A stretch of DNA of 64,000 nucleotides from assembly GCA_015143295.1 (NCBI GenBank), contig CM026568.1:31690441-31754440 (forward strand). Reading direction: 5' to 3'. Positions 1-12,022 of the stretch are shown one piece after another. A model generated the notes under the pieces. It saw only the letters and a list, made by a program, of their open reading frames with translations. It ran no database searches and had not been told where the DNA came from. This DNA is from Tetracentron sinense (taxonomy: Eukaryota; Streptophyta; Magnoliopsida; Trochodendrales; Trochodendraceae). A program made the translations under genes and the position numbers. The number at the start of each line of letters is the position of its first letter. The first letter of the stretch is position 1.

Positions 1-1400
1 TTCACAATGCCTGCTGAACTTTTGTGCACAAAGAAGACATGTAGGATTTTTTTTTTGCAAAATAAAGATTCATTTTTATAATTTATGAAGTAATATTTGT
101 ATATCAACAATAATCTGAGTAGAATCCCTCTGATCAAATTTTAGGTACAAGTGGTTATTATGAGTGTCTGATCTTCTTGGTCACACTTGTTACACGTGGG
201 AATGATAAACCACCAAATTGGCTGTCCAAAATAGAAAGGTTCAAGTGGTGGTCAACACACCACATACCTTTGATCAAAGATCAGAAGGTTTTTAATACTC
301 TCATTCAAAAACTTTGGTACAAGTGATTGTTCCAAATCATTAATCTCTTAATCATGTACTTTCTTTATTCTAGGGGACCGTGTCTGATACCTTGTAGCCA
401 TGTCCATCGCTGGAATTCAAGCATCTGTTTTGAGTTTATAGTTAACTTTGTATTGAACTTAAAGAAGCTTTTTTTATTAACAAAATAGGAAATCAAACCC
501 CAATATGCAAATTAGTTAGTTCAACCCTGTCCTGTAGATTTCACCACTTGCTGAATCGCCCTTAGTCTTCCCTATCAGAATTTCTTTACTTTCTGGAAAT
601 ATATATATAATGTTGACTTCTAATTGTGGAGCTCTTGAATTCCCAAAGAAATTCCAAATTTATGGGCTTTCTCCGATCAGTATTAAAATGATACGATTGG
701 CAAGGTTTGCAGTGGCTTGGATGCAGGTCGAGGGCTCCTCCTTCCCTTTCTTCAAACTCCAATTCATATTTTTCATATAGAAATCTCTTATGAATGATGG
801 AACAAGATCCATTTTGCATCATATCTAAGTGATTCCTTGGTTCAGACCGAATAAGCAATGTCACTTGATCATTATCAAACTGAGTGCAATCTTTTTCTGT
901 CCGTGAGGATCCCTCCATTCATAAGAAAAGAACCCAAGGTATATTATTATCCAAGAGTTAAACTTGACATGCACATGCAAACAACTTTTGTGGGAGTCTC
1001 ATATAGAGTGTATATACATCAGACAGGTGAATAAACCATCTCGTTCCACAACTGGGGCTGGTTTCCCATCAATCCAGACCATGAAACTGAGGTTGGATAT
1101 CATCCTGTAATTGCATTGCAGTTGAACCATAACTGTCTCAATTGCATTCCTATACCTGGTCAAAGAGAGTGGTTAATAATGTTATAAACTGCCCTAAGAT
1201 TGCAGTTAATTGGCAGTTATGTAGCACCACTGAAGAGGAGGTGGCCCATTGATTGGCCAGTTAGAATCAGAGGGTCATCTATTCTGATTGTTCACAAAGA
1301 GGGTGTATGCAAACCCAGCTGGGTACACGATTAGCTTCAGTTTTCCTTTTTCATGTCCTCGTATGCTTTTATGCTGACGCCCATGAATTCTCTTTTACAG
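1..1400. other. Non-coding, probably intron of the GWD gene
   Basis: No exon of the water dikinase is visible here, although the terminal exon begins at 1401 with a clean TTTTACAG acceptor. The stretch is therefore most simply the last intron of a gene that continues left of the window. The open frame at 586-918 on the minus strand matches nothing I recognise. Confidence 0.5.
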
Positions 1401-1605
1401 CGTTCCAATGGACAAAGAAGACAAGGTTGTGCTTGATTACTCATCTGACCCCTTGATCATCGATGGCAACTTTCGTAATTCAATCCTCTCAAGCATTGCC
1501 CGTGCAGGAAATGCAATCGAGGAGCTGTATGGTTCTCCCCAAGACATTGAAGGTGTGGTGAAGGACGGGAAAATATTTGTCGTCCAGACGAGACCCCAGA
1601 TGTGA
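1401..1605 (+). CDS. GWD1: Alpha-glucan water dikinase, terminal exon (partial gene)
   Basis: Last exon of a plastid starch phosphorylating enzyme. GWD moves the beta-phosphate of ATP to C6 of glucosyl units in amylopectin, which opens starch granules for degradation. The exon starts after TTTTACAG at 1400 and encodes about 67 residues ending in VVQTRPQM and a TGA. The segments VVLDYSSDPL, SSIARAGNAIEELYG and PQDIEGVVKDGKI are the typical C-terminus of the PPDK-like ATP-binding domain of GWD, and the PQM ending is more like GWD1 than the phosphoglucan dikinase GWD3. The rest of the gene lies left of the window, since no upstream exon is visible in 1-1400. The reading frame is intact. A lone duplicated exon is a less likely alternative. 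Confidence 0.75.
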
Positions 1606-1963
1606 TCTGATTTCCATATATTGCAGTATTATAAGTGAAGAATTGTCAACAAAAAGGGAGGAAAACAAAACAAGGAAAAAAATAATAATAAAGAGAAAAG
1701 GGGAAAAAGAAATAAATAAATAAAGCCAGATCCGACATTCTAGATGGATTTTATATATACCAGGCTCTCTCAGGATGTTGATTTTTTTAGTAGAAGTGCT
1801 GCAATCTGCAACTTCTTTCAATCTTTTAAGAATTACAGAACTGTTGTAGTTACAGGGTTCTTCTGAATGTTCAGGTTCCTTAGGGCACATGCTCGGATTT
1901 CATTTTATGCATTCATCAATGCCTATACCAGAATCATCACTTCACTGAGGTCCATCATCATCA

Positions 1964-2000
<37 letters not shown>

Positions 2001-3445
2001 TACATGGCCCACCAATTTATTGATCTTGACCGTACATTTGGCAGGTTATACAGGCCATCCACCATCTAAGAGGTGGTCTACTGGTTAGAAGTTTATGATT
2101 GATGAATTGCTGAATTGAGTTTTATCTAATTTGCTGAGGTGGTCTACTGGTTACATGTTAAGAAATCCATCTTTTGGATTTCTATTCTTAATTGAGTTTT
2201 GTCCAATTTTCTTTTCTTTTCTCTATTTTCACTTATTTTCTTGGCAACCAAACATAAGGGACTCTCCCAAATATTTTGAAGTGAATAGATTCATAAGGAT
2301 CATCCATGAACATAATATGAAACGATTGGTAATTCTGTACAACATTCAACTGTCCAGCGCTTCCAGGAAAGCTACAGATCAATGAAATCAACTTGATCAA
2401 ATAATCATAATCATCCAGTTGTCTTGATTTTTTTTAATGAGGCAGTTTGGATGGCCCAATCATCATCCTCGATTGTTTTTATCCTACAGTGGTGCTTCTC
2501 TTCCCTGCCATCTGCATGTTTACCACATGATCTCATTTTCCATTAATGGACCTAATTTCATTTATAGTAAATCCCATGAAATATCAACAAAAACTCATTT
2601 TCATTGAAAGATTAATGGAAACTTGTGTTTTTTACACTCGAACTATCTATAAAGCTCTGATAGAAGTTGCCCATCTCAGACCTTTCATTGCTGTTGCACA
2701 TGTAAGAACCTTTCAGATAAATTGAGCTGCGTATTTCCACAACAAAATTTCATACAAGATACAAACATAGGTTGTTGACTGGCCCCTAGTACATTAGATA
2801 TATGTACAATTTCCCAAAATCCCCAGATATATATTTTTTTAATTGAATATTCATTATCTTTCCACTGTCAGACCCATAACCAAAAATAAGTTTGTCAATC
2901 TCTGTTTGCTCAATTCACCAATTCTCAATACAACACCTTCCCAAGTTCATAATCATCTCAATCCAAACAAGCTCAATTTTAGGTAATTACATTATAATTT
3001 GAGTTTCTGTTGGTAAGTGCTAAGGAAAGACTTTCTCAATATCAATATCAGCAAGTATAATAATCTATAAAAGAGCTTAGCCATCATTTAGCTTGAATCC
3101 TGTTAGTGGGTTCTACAAAATATTGATAATAATCTTACAAATCTATCAGCATTGTGTTTGTTTTCAAGATGTATGCAGAAATCTACTGTAATTAGATGCT
3201 GTAATAGGACAGTGGAGAGAACAATAATAGAGGATTACTATTAGTTGCTTGGAGTTCCTGTCGATTGAAATCCACAATAAATTAAAAGAAACTAGCAAGA
3301 AATTCACCTAGATATTGCTGGCCAAGGGATCAGTTCATTTTCACTTGTATTTTTTTCTTGTTGGAAATTCCAGTTAATTGTCTCGCCATGTCAGTTGGCA
3401 ATATAATTACTTGGAATTTCGTGGGTCACCTGTATTTGTTTTCAG
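1606..3445. other. Intergenic, no gene seen
   Basis: AT-rich 3' flank of the GWD exon. It holds a short (ACACAT)n microsatellite at about 1966-2003. I looked for the upstream J-domain exons that should precede the pseudogene at 3446 (an HPD motif) and saw none. Confidence 0.5.
1966..2003. repeat. (ACACAT)n microsatellite
   Basis: About six tandem copies of a six-base ACACAT unit, directly visible. Confidence 0.9.
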
Positions 3446-4040
3446 GTTCACGAGTGTGCTCTAATGCTGAATGACGCCTATCGGGTGCTGATGAGAGAAG
3501 ATCTGAGAAGAGACTATGAATTGGCAAAGTGAGAAGAGGGTTTGGGAGGGATTTCTCTGCTTGGGTTACAGTTCATGGAAAGGGGCCTTGAGACCTCAGG
3601 CACTTCCTGTTGATGAAAATGCCCAACTGGTGCACATTGTCTATCAGTAGACAATGTGCAAAGTGCAAACACACAATAATTATCTAAAAACGATCAGCCC
3701 AAATCTGTTCGTCTAGTATAAACCCTCAATTTGGATTTGCTGCAGGCTGCAGAGAATGCGTGCACCATGCAAGTTAAGAGAGAGAGAGAGAGAGAGAATA
3801 AATAAATCATGAAGTCAGATTCGACCTGCAAGCTTACTATGCCGATTGTATGCCTAGTTTCATACTTCAAGCTAAGTCAGAGTTATTGGTGTCTGTTGAT
3901 TCATGTCCTGTGAACGACATCCATTGGGTGGATGGGGAAGAGTTGGCAGTAGAATGGGTATGGCATGTTTGGAGGGTGGTCGGAAAGGCCCGTAAAGCAA
4001 GTGCTTCAGCAAGCAACTGAAACAGCAGGATCAACAGAAT
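3446..4040 (+). pseudogene. Decayed J-domain plus ferredoxin (DnaJ/4Fe-4S) gene fragment
   Basis: The first block (3446-3532, after TTTTCAG) encodes LMLNDAYRVLMREDLRRDYE, the last two helices of a J domain, then hits TGA. Shifting frame gives, at about 3534-3650, LGYSSWKGALRPQALPVDEN, the linker of plastid proteins that fuse a J domain to a 4Fe-4S ferredoxin-like domain. A third block at about 3889-3960 reads SCPVNDIHWVDGEELAVEW, where the family has SCPVNCIHWVD, and 3965 onward gives FGGWSERP. Cysteines that would bind the cluster are replaced (DENAQLVH where DENACIGC is expected, and CPVND for CPVNC). A stop, frame changes, a (GA)n insertion at about 3777-3801 and no upstream J-domain exons show it is dead. 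Family assignment rests on motif memory, not on a search. Confidence 0.72.
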
Positions 4041-5504
4041 CATCAAAGAAATGTGTAATAACTCTCTGCCTCATTTCACTTAATCAATCTAAAACTATGG
4101 ACTTTATGCACCATAGCAGCATGACTGTTGAAGAAGAGACCCCAGCTCAAACCAAGGCTCGAGCTAGTGTGATTATAAAATTATAGATGGATACATTCTC
4201 AGGAATTGGCCTTGGGTGAGAGAAATCTCTGGCTCCGACAGATGAAGTAGAGAATATATATGCTGGCTATGAAAGGATAACTTTGACACAGTTGACTGTT
4301 TATTGGAAACTACAGTTATGTAATATAGACAAAGAAGCAAAGTAAAAGATAGGCAGCAAAAGAGCAGATCAAATGTTTAGAGAATCATAAAATTCTGTTG
4401 ATTTCTGTAGTATAATAATATCAATACATGTGTATATAATGTCGAATCAACAAAGAAGATTGTTTTTTTGGCCAGTGTCAAATAATGGCCAACACCAAGC
4501 ATAGCTACAAATCAAGGCAGGAGAGTGGGAGCTGTTAAGAGAGAGTGAGAGAGAATGGTTACCATCACCATCACCTAGGGCCGCAATTGGTACTGGTCGT
4601 GGGATAGTGGTAGAACCAAACCTGATCATCTAATAGACCATTCTGAAAAAAATGAATCAGGTCCTATCGTAAATGGTCGGGGTCTGATTGGGTTTGACTG
4701 AACACCAGCAAACCCATTTACTAAACAGGTTAGGTATGAGTATGACCGAAAGGGATCCAGTCTCATACTCTCATCCCTTGGTAAGACTGGGATGGCCCTA
4801 AGTCTTGTCCATGTAAAACCTGCTAACATAAGCATGACCCTACTCAAAATAAACGCATTGAAAGAAATTTAAAGCTGGTAAATATCAATCTTCTTACCAT
4901 AGCATTTTCTTGCTCTTAATTTTTCTCCTCCTTCCCAATTAATTTAGAGACACACTTGTCTTTCTTGAGTTGGAAGCACAGAAAACATAATCACAATGAT
5001 TTCTTTACCGATCAAAGAAAAAAAAATACCATGATTTCTTTAATAAGTTTGCATCTATTTGGACTCCCAACTTATTAAGGATAGAAGTACAACAAACAAA
5101 AAAATGACCTCTTGATCTACACCAGAACTCACTGGACAACAACCATCCCTATTGCCTACCAAAATCACTGAGACAAGTGAAATAATGGGACTCTTCCTCA
5201 GTTCCTCTCAACCAAACAAAATATATACATTGGCATATAATCAGGAAAAAATTTCACTATGATTAAGATAATTTAATCGTACACACATTTGTAGTCCTCG
5301 AGCATCTCGGATATACCATAAAACAATAATCAAAAAGGGAAAATTATTATAACGGAGAAGTTCCTGAATCTAGGAATGCATGTTCTACAGAGATATTATA
5401 AACATACAGGCAGGTCGATACATACAATAATTCATGTTATACATATCTCCTTCATGTACATACAAGCAGAGATGTCCACAATGTGACCCACCAAATCGGC
5501 AAAC
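4041..5504. other. Intergenic, possible hAT relic
   Basis: No gene. Near 4575 the sequence TAGGGCCGCAATTGG resembles the start of the TAGGGNTGNCAATGGG hAT-like repeats found elsewhere in the window. The segment up to about 4840 ends with GACCCTACTC, a weak inverted match. I could not find a target-site duplication. Confidence 0.35.
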
Positions 5505-8500
5505 TTAGAATGTAGCTATGGCACTGAATTTACAACCATCTGCTTCAGATCCGCCAACATCAACCCAGACTTCATTTACACGTCCAATCAATCGAAACGG
5601 GGAATTATACTGCACAATTGAGTAAGCGTAATTACCTTCCGAAGATGTTGAGTTCGCCCATGGAGACCTGCTCAAGCTGACAGCAAGTTTATCTGCTTCC
5701 TTAACAATATTTTTATCCCTTGCAAACCCCGAGAACTTCCTTACTGCAATGCAGTGACTTGCCCATGCATCAGATCGCAGATTCAGTTCAGGGAGGGGAA
5801 TGGGTGGGGTGGCTTGGAACTTCACAGGCAAGTACAGTTGAATGAAGTAGGCTGATGAGTGTAGAGGCCCGGCTCCTGGGACGATGCTTGTCAAGACAGG
5901 AGCAGTCATTGCGATACGAGAAGAGTTCAAATTGGCACCTTGGATGTACTGGAACAACCTATGAGGTAAACAAGAAGATCTTGCAAAATAAGATGGGCCA
6001 AGTGGAAGAATGAAGTGATGTCTCAATAAATGTTCAGAGACAAAATGTTCTGCACAAAGATTAACACTAAAAAATAGTGTCTTAATGAAAATGTCTGACC
6101 TTTTTTAGAACTAAAAGGGTATCAGAACATCTTGGATACAGCAAGGATACTTTAGGTGGTTAATTATTCAGTGAGCTAGCAAAATAATAATTAAAGGGCA
6201 TGGAAGCATATATATTAATATACACACACACACATATATATAAAATGATTAGCCGTAATAGTTCTTCATGAGGTTTTCTTTTCTGGTAAGCCACAGGAAT
6301 AGTGGAGTACATAACAGATAAAGAATCCGGATTGAACCAGTGGCCTCCCTATAGCCATTCTACCACGAGGTGTATTTGATGTATGAAAATGTACAGGTTA
6401 AAAGAGTATTAGAAGCAAGACATATCCGACTGAAAAATGTAATCATATATGCACACAGGAATTATGCATGTAAATTGCTTTTTCTCTCCCAACAAAGGTC
6501 CAACGGCTGCTTCGAGATCTCGCCTGTGCTCTCGCTTTCTTCTTAACCTCCTCTAACTCCTAATACCAACTACTGCCACCAATTCCACCAGCGTCACTCT
6601 TATCAGTTATGCTGCATATGTAGTTTGTCCTTTATGGATCTTAACACTCCAAAAGTTCAATGAAGGAAAAACTCTCAAGTAAGATAACACATATATTTGA
6701 GTACATAACAGCACAAACACACACACACATGCACGTGCATATACATATACATATACATATATAAAGGCTTCTGAGGACTGCTGCTTACTGAAAATTTTAA
6801 ATGCAGCTTCACCACTACCACACCACATACAACTCCAAGTAAAAAGTACTCAAATTCCATCATGGGCAACAACTTGGCAACATATGCTTACAATGCCTTT
6901 GTAGCAAATGTAATTAGGAAATTCATTGACTATACTAACAACCACAGAACCATATCCCTTACTTAGTCAAGAGGATACCAATCACAGCTGTGGTTATCCT
7001 CTTCATAAAAGTCGAGGGAAATTGAGCCCTCTGATCCAGGTTTGCATTCGTCATACATGTTGCTTCTTTCTAAAAAAACACATTATAATTACAATATAGA
7101 GGCAACATGAAAGCAAGACACCAAAAAGACAAAATGAGTATCCTTTCATACTTGTCAAAAGGGAAAAGAAAAAAAAAGGTGTACAACATTCTTAACGAAC
7201 ACAACAGGCAATCATTGGAGAGATTTCCACCACCAGACTAACCCCAACCCCCTTCTTGGTTCAGTATTCCTTTGTTGCTCATTTTCTTTATTGGTAAATC
7301 AGATATATTAAAGATAAGAAGAAACAGTTTACAGAGATGTAAACTAAGAGAAAAATGTAGACAAGACAAACAAGGATGGAAATAAAGTAACATCACGACT
7401 ACCATCTGCCTCCCCAAAATAAAAGGGTATCCCTCACTTATTGACCCATCGAGCTTGTGGAACTCCAATCCACAATCAATTGCCGCACCCGGGACATGAT
7501 CCACTGATGTGAAGAAGATGAAATGTCAAATAAACGACCATTCCTCTCCTTCCATACAGTCCACGAAACAACATCGGGCATTGGTCCATGTCTAACTTAT
7601 ATAGTGACTTTTCTTTTCCAGTATTCCACTGTATATACCAAGACTAGAACCCAAAAACCAACAACCACTTTATTGATGAATAACAAGATCCCAAAATGGT
7701 ATACAGAATTCCAAGATATTTTCCAACATTAGGAGTCTTTGAAATTATGAAAGACATATTTACATCTGAAGACAAATTTTCTGTTTTACACGCACCCACA
7801 ACCCCAAATTATTTTCTCAATATTAACAAGAATCACATAGGAGCCCTATCAATGAGGGACATCCATCTCCTGTAAACCCTGAAACATTCATCCATATTTC
7901 GGTCAAGTGCGAAAAGAAGTATTGTACGGGGCAATCATGTAGCCAACTTATCTTTTAAATCAGTTGATTTTTCTGTCAGGAATCTATCTAAGCTGGTCAT
8001 TAGAGCTCCTAATACTTTACTAATGTCGTCATCCCTAGCAAACGCAGAAAACTTCCTGACTGCTACACAATGACCTCTCCACTTGTCAAACAGAAAATTC
8101 AATTTGGGATGGTGTTGAAGCACCTCCTGATAATTTGCAGACACCCATCACAAAATATTCAGACCCATGTGCCGCTGGGGTGATGTTTGTTAAGATGGGA
8201 GCAGCCATCATAATTCAAGAAGAATTAAAGTTAGCACCATGAATGTATCGATACAACCTGAGGAGAATAATACAAGATAAGTACAACTAAGGATGGGGTG
8301 AGGGTTTAAGTACTTGAGAATTGCAAGGCGACTGGTATAATATCCAAATAAATTGGAAAGGTGCACCAAATTTGAATGAAGAAGCTTGTAACCAGGCTTA
8401 CAATCACATATGAAGCAGACTTGCAAGGAAAGACAAGGCACAAATTACATCCATAAAATCATGGCATAGTTATATGCCAACCACAAGTATTGTTATCAGT

Positions 8501-9675
8501 TTAGGTATCCACAACAATTATTGTTATCTGAATATACTCTTGTTTAATTAATCAAAAATTCAGATTCATCTCCATCTATGGAATGTATATCGTCAATTAA
8601 AGTACAACCAACAAGCAAAGCTTTTCAAAATGCAGATAGTGCCATTATACAATTGAAAATATAAACATGATTTCAATAAAGGTGCGGAAGTGGTTGAATA
8701 TTTCAACCTCATCTAACTAAAAGACAACAGATTGATTCTCATGGTGGATTTTTGATCAATTCTGCATAGAAATTTCAAGTAGTTCTTAAAGCACAACAAA
8801 TAGACAAATCACCAAAATAAAGTTCAAAATACATTTTGATCATAGCCAGTAGATTCTAATTAAACTCCAAACAACTTACAGTAATTCTTCAATACCAAGA
8901 AAGGTTTTTTTTTAAAAAAACTTTTTTTTATCGATAAAAGCAATAAATAAATACTTGTAGAAAAAAAGAAAGTAAGATGCCTATATCCCCAAATTTCTCA
9001 GGTGGGCTGGTAAATTGAACTCCTAAAATATCATAAAGAGTGCAAGATCGACTTCCACAGGTTGGTCCCTGATTAAAATAAAACTTACTTTACTTCTCCA
9101 TTACCAAGAAAATACACTAACAATATGTAGATGAACTCCACAAAAACTCAACAATTAGTCACAATTTCACACCCGAAAAATACTTTGCATATTCGATTAC
9201 CTCAGGTTAGTTCCGGAAAAGGAAAAAGGACAAAAGAAAAAAATAAAGTATTCAAAATTCCTCAAGTTAGTTCCGGAAAAAGAAAAATATAAAAGAATAA
9301 CTTGAATTTTAGTCTAAAAGACATGAAAAGCCACATAATCAATCGCTTCCAAGCGTCAAAACATCAATGATCAAAGCAAATTCGCACCATTTCCTGCTTG
9401 AAAACGATCTCAAAATTCTTCGTGCAAAGAAGAACCCATGAAAGAAAATACAGAGTTAGCGGAATCTAGAATTACCTGTGAAAGCCTTGTTTCGTTGCCT
9501 TTTCGAACGAAATACCTTCAACGGGAGCCACCATCCATGACGATTCTCTGTACAGTCTGATCTCGAAATCTGATTCGGAGTGGATGACTGTGAATTGGGG
9601 TGATTCGATTCCATTACAGAATACGAGAAAACAGAAGAAACTCACGAAAAGGAGTGACAACGACAGCTTCTCCAT
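5505..9675 (-). CDS. SOUL family heme-binding protein, secreted form, two exons
   Basis: Exons on the minus strand: 9675-9476 and 5958-5505, joined AG|G to give an Arg codon, 217 residues. Residues 1-22 (MEKLSLSLLFVSFFCFLVFC...) form a signal peptide, so the product probably enters the secretory pathway. Then come SPQFTVIHSESDFEIRLYR, GFHRLFQYIQGANLNSSRI, MTAPVLTSIVPGAGP and YFIQLYLPVKFQ, the hallmark segments of plant SOUL/HBP proteins, which bind tetrapyrroles. The C-terminus has RLIGRVNEVWVD. An earlier in-frame ATG at 9717 lies only a few bases downstream of the TATTTAA box at 9729-9723 and could not be in the mRNA, so I chose 9675. The 3.5-kb intron contains a dead duplicate of exon 2 and a LINE tail. 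Confidence 0.88.
6715..6765. repeat. Compound (AC)n / (ATACAT)n microsatellite
   Basis: Directly visible alternating CA run followed by repeated ATACAT, within the SOUL intron. A shorter (CA)n(TA)n tract lies at about 6221-6242. Confidence 0.85.
7280..7590 (-). mobile_element. 5'-truncated LINE (non-LTR retrotransposon) tail
   Basis: The minus strand from 7581 reads MPDVVSWTVWKERNGRLFD, then MSRVRQLIVDWSS, ending in TAA at 7440-7438. The WKERNxRxF motif followed by a helix and a stop is typical of the C-terminus of plant L1-like LINE ORF2. About 150 bases of T-rich 3' UTR follow toward 7280. Only the 3' end of the element is present, as expected from 5' truncation on insertion. It sits in the SOUL intron. 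Confidence 0.65.
7935..8257 (-). pseudogene. Dead duplicate of SOUL exon 2 inside the intron
   Basis: On the minus strand, after an intact CAG acceptor, the sequence begins LYRYIHGANFNSS and then a TGA where the live exon has Arg (LFQYIQGANLNSSR). It continues IMMAAPILTNITPAAHGSEYF, closely paralleling the live copy, and reaches a second stop. A shifted frame reads KWRGHCVAVRKFSAFARDDD, matching the live SHCIAVRKFSGFARDKN. At least two stops and one frameshift make it non-functional. It is either the remains of a tandem SOUL gene or a former alternative exon. It lies in the same orientation and intron as the live gene, at the same phase. Confidence 0.85.
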
Positions 9676-9722
9676 CTTCCTCTGGGAAGAACAAGAACCG
9701 GAAACCAGCATCTTCATCTGGC

Positions 9723-9729
9723 TTAAATA
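9723..9729 (-). promoter_or_regulatory. TATA box of the SOUL gene
   Basis: TATTTAA on the minus strand. With the usual 25-35 base spacing, transcription would begin near 9690-9700, which excludes the ATG at 9717 and leaves 9675 as the first usable start. Confidence 0.6.
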
Positions 9730-9769
9730 GGCAGAAGAGAAGTATCTTGACTCAAAATACGGTTTGATC

Positions 9770-10278
9770 CAATGTTACCTGTTCGTCGGTTTGCTAGTTT
9801 TGAATCGGGTCGCAGTTCGCTTAGTGAACCGGTTCGCTAGGGTCCATTTTTGGATTCGTTTAAGTTTGATTTTTTTTTTTTTGGGTTACAACTACACCAC
9901 AAGGCCATGGCTGAAGTCAAGACAAAGGAAACACACACACCCCCAAAAATTCTCACACACACATCACACTTGCAACCCAACATAAGCATCATCCGAGCAC
10001 TCCTCAAAACGGGTTATATTATAATATAAAAATATTTATATCTTTTAAGTATGTAAATAATATATTACAAATACTTATTTTTTTTAAAAAAAAATGTTTT
10101 TTTATGAATGATTTGTGAACTTAAAAGTATAAATTTGAATTAAAAAATTGGGCATACTATGATTGTTTTGAAACCACTACGTGGTTCGCTCAATTTCACG
10201 AACCAATCCGAATTGAACCATGAACTAGTTCGGATTCGCTCTGATTCGCAGTAGTATGTAGCGAACTTGGTAACTCTG
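9770..10278. mobile_element. Non-autonomous hAT-like element upstream of the SOUL promoter
   Basis: The left end CAATGTTACCTGTTCG and the right end, read on the other strand, CAGAGTTACCAAGTTCG form imperfect terminal inverted repeats. Several GTTCGC motifs lie near both ends. Flanks are GTTTGATC (9762-9769) and GTCTAATC (10279-10286), an 8-base duplication differing at two positions, the size expected of hAT. No coding capacity. The left edge lies about 40 bases upstream of the SOUL TATA box. Confidence 0.62.
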
Positions 10279-11479
10279 GTCTAATCCTTCTTATTGGGAT
10301 ACTATTACCACAATACCACTATATTTGAGAATGCAAAATGACTTGGGTTCACTATTTTGCGCCAAGCCCAACTAATATTGGGCCGCCTGAAAGACCCAGA
10401 GAATAAGGTAGTCCAAGAGGAGCATTTGTTATTAGGATATTTTTTTACTTTTAGATGGTTGGGCTTATATAAGCTTGAACTTAAAATCCATTGCAAGAAG
10501 TATGAGCTCGCTCGTTTGAGCTTGTTTATCTAATAAGAGCTCAAGCATGAATTTTAAGTTCATTTGGTTAACGAGTCAAGCTCAAACATGCATAAGGGTG
10601 ACAAGCCGGCCAAGTTTGGGCCTCAAAGCCTATGTAAATGTGATGGGCTTTAGGTAGGTGATCGGTGCTAATTGTTATACATTAATGCACCTCTTCCAGT
10701 AGGGTAGACCCCACCAGATGAAGTGGACCCCACAAGGCGAAGCTCTGCTAAGAACCAGCCAGTGGTTAACGTAACTTTGATTATGAACATGCTATAAAGC
10801 ACATGCATTCAAGCAAATTCCTAAAACATGAGATATTAATGAAAACTCCAAAAGCTCAAAAGCCGCGGGCTAAACTACAACCATACACATGCTTAGATGA
10901 ATACATCTCAAAATGAATAAGTGTATGGACATCCACATACATACTAGTCCAAAAATGCAAGAGTCTAATGATGATACTAGGTCTAGAACAAAATGAGGCC
11001 TAGATTGAAGCTGAGGAAATGATGACTCCGCGACACGATCTCGACTAACTCGGCGAATGACTGCTCCTTATTAGAAATTACTGCTAATCTGAAATGAGGG
11101 AAAAGAACAAAGTGAGACATATCTCCGTAAATAAATATCAACTATAAGTGCATATATTGTAAACATGTTCTAATTGATCACCAAATAAGAACATTTAACC
11201 ATAATATCTTTTTTTGGAGAGTTAACTATAATATCTTCTTTCTTATTTAGAAAATTTTCGGCAGAATCTCCTATAAAAATAGAGGATTTTAAAATCTTAT
11301 ACATTACATGTAACTTGTAAAACATGTTCATAAGAAAATTTATTGAAACATAATATAATCCTCACAATTTCCAAATTTCTCATGTATACTACTTTATAAC
11401 CATTGATAATTTTTCCCACACTACACAATGAGTCCAAAGTTTCTACAAAATTACTGAGTAGAATTTCTTTATCATTTTC

Positions 11480-11620
11480 ATACATATACATATTGTCTGC
11501 TTGCCTACCTATCTGCTTAGAATTCCCTTATCTTATTTCATACATGTCCATATTACTTGCTTGTCTGTCTGCTTAGAACTTCCTTATCATATTTCATACA
11601 TATTCACACTACCTGTTTAT
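11480..11620. repeat. About two tandem copies of a 65-70-base unit
   Basis: The motif CTGCTTAGAA(T/C)T-CCTTATC followed by TATTTCATACAT recurs at about 11512 and 11568. It merges into the CGCTTACC repeat array to the right. Confidence 0.6.
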
Positions 11621-11630
11621 TTGCTTGATT

Positions 11631-12022
11631 GGGCGCTTACATCATGGGTAGCTTTGTTCCCAATACCTGATCCTCTTTCTTGGGTGCTTACCCTATGGAC
11701 AGCCCTATTCCCAGTAGATAATCTTTAATTTCATATGCCTATTTGTACGCTTACCTTATAGGCAGCCCTATTCTCATTGGAATCTTTTCATTTGTCTATT
11801 TGGGCGCTTACCTTATATACAATCCTATTATCATTGTAATATTTCCATTTGTCCATTTGGGTGCTTACCATATAGGCAACCCTGTTCCCAGTGGATAGTC
11901 TATCCATCTGGACGCTTACCTTATAGGTAATCATGTTTCCAGTGGATAATCTTTTCATCTGTCCATCTGGACGCTTACCTTGTAAGCAGCTATGTTCTCA
12001 TTGGATGGTATCCATTTGTTAT
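11631..12022. repeat. Seven degenerate 50-64-base tandem repeats
   Basis: Each unit starts with GG(G/A)CGCTTACC or a close variant, followed by TTATAGGCAGCCCTGTTCCC-like sequence and AGTGGATAATC-like sequence. Copies begin near 11631, 11683, 11748, 11804, 11859, 11910 and 11970. Divergence is high, so the array is old. Confidence 0.75.

Noticed and set aside
586-918. 110-residue open frame on the minus strand near the GWD exon
   Set aside because: No recognisable motif, low-complexity ends, and it lies in the probable GWD intron.
4447-4847. Two minus-strand open frames (60 and 73 residues)
   Set aside because: They cross a probable hAT-like repeat and show no protein family features.
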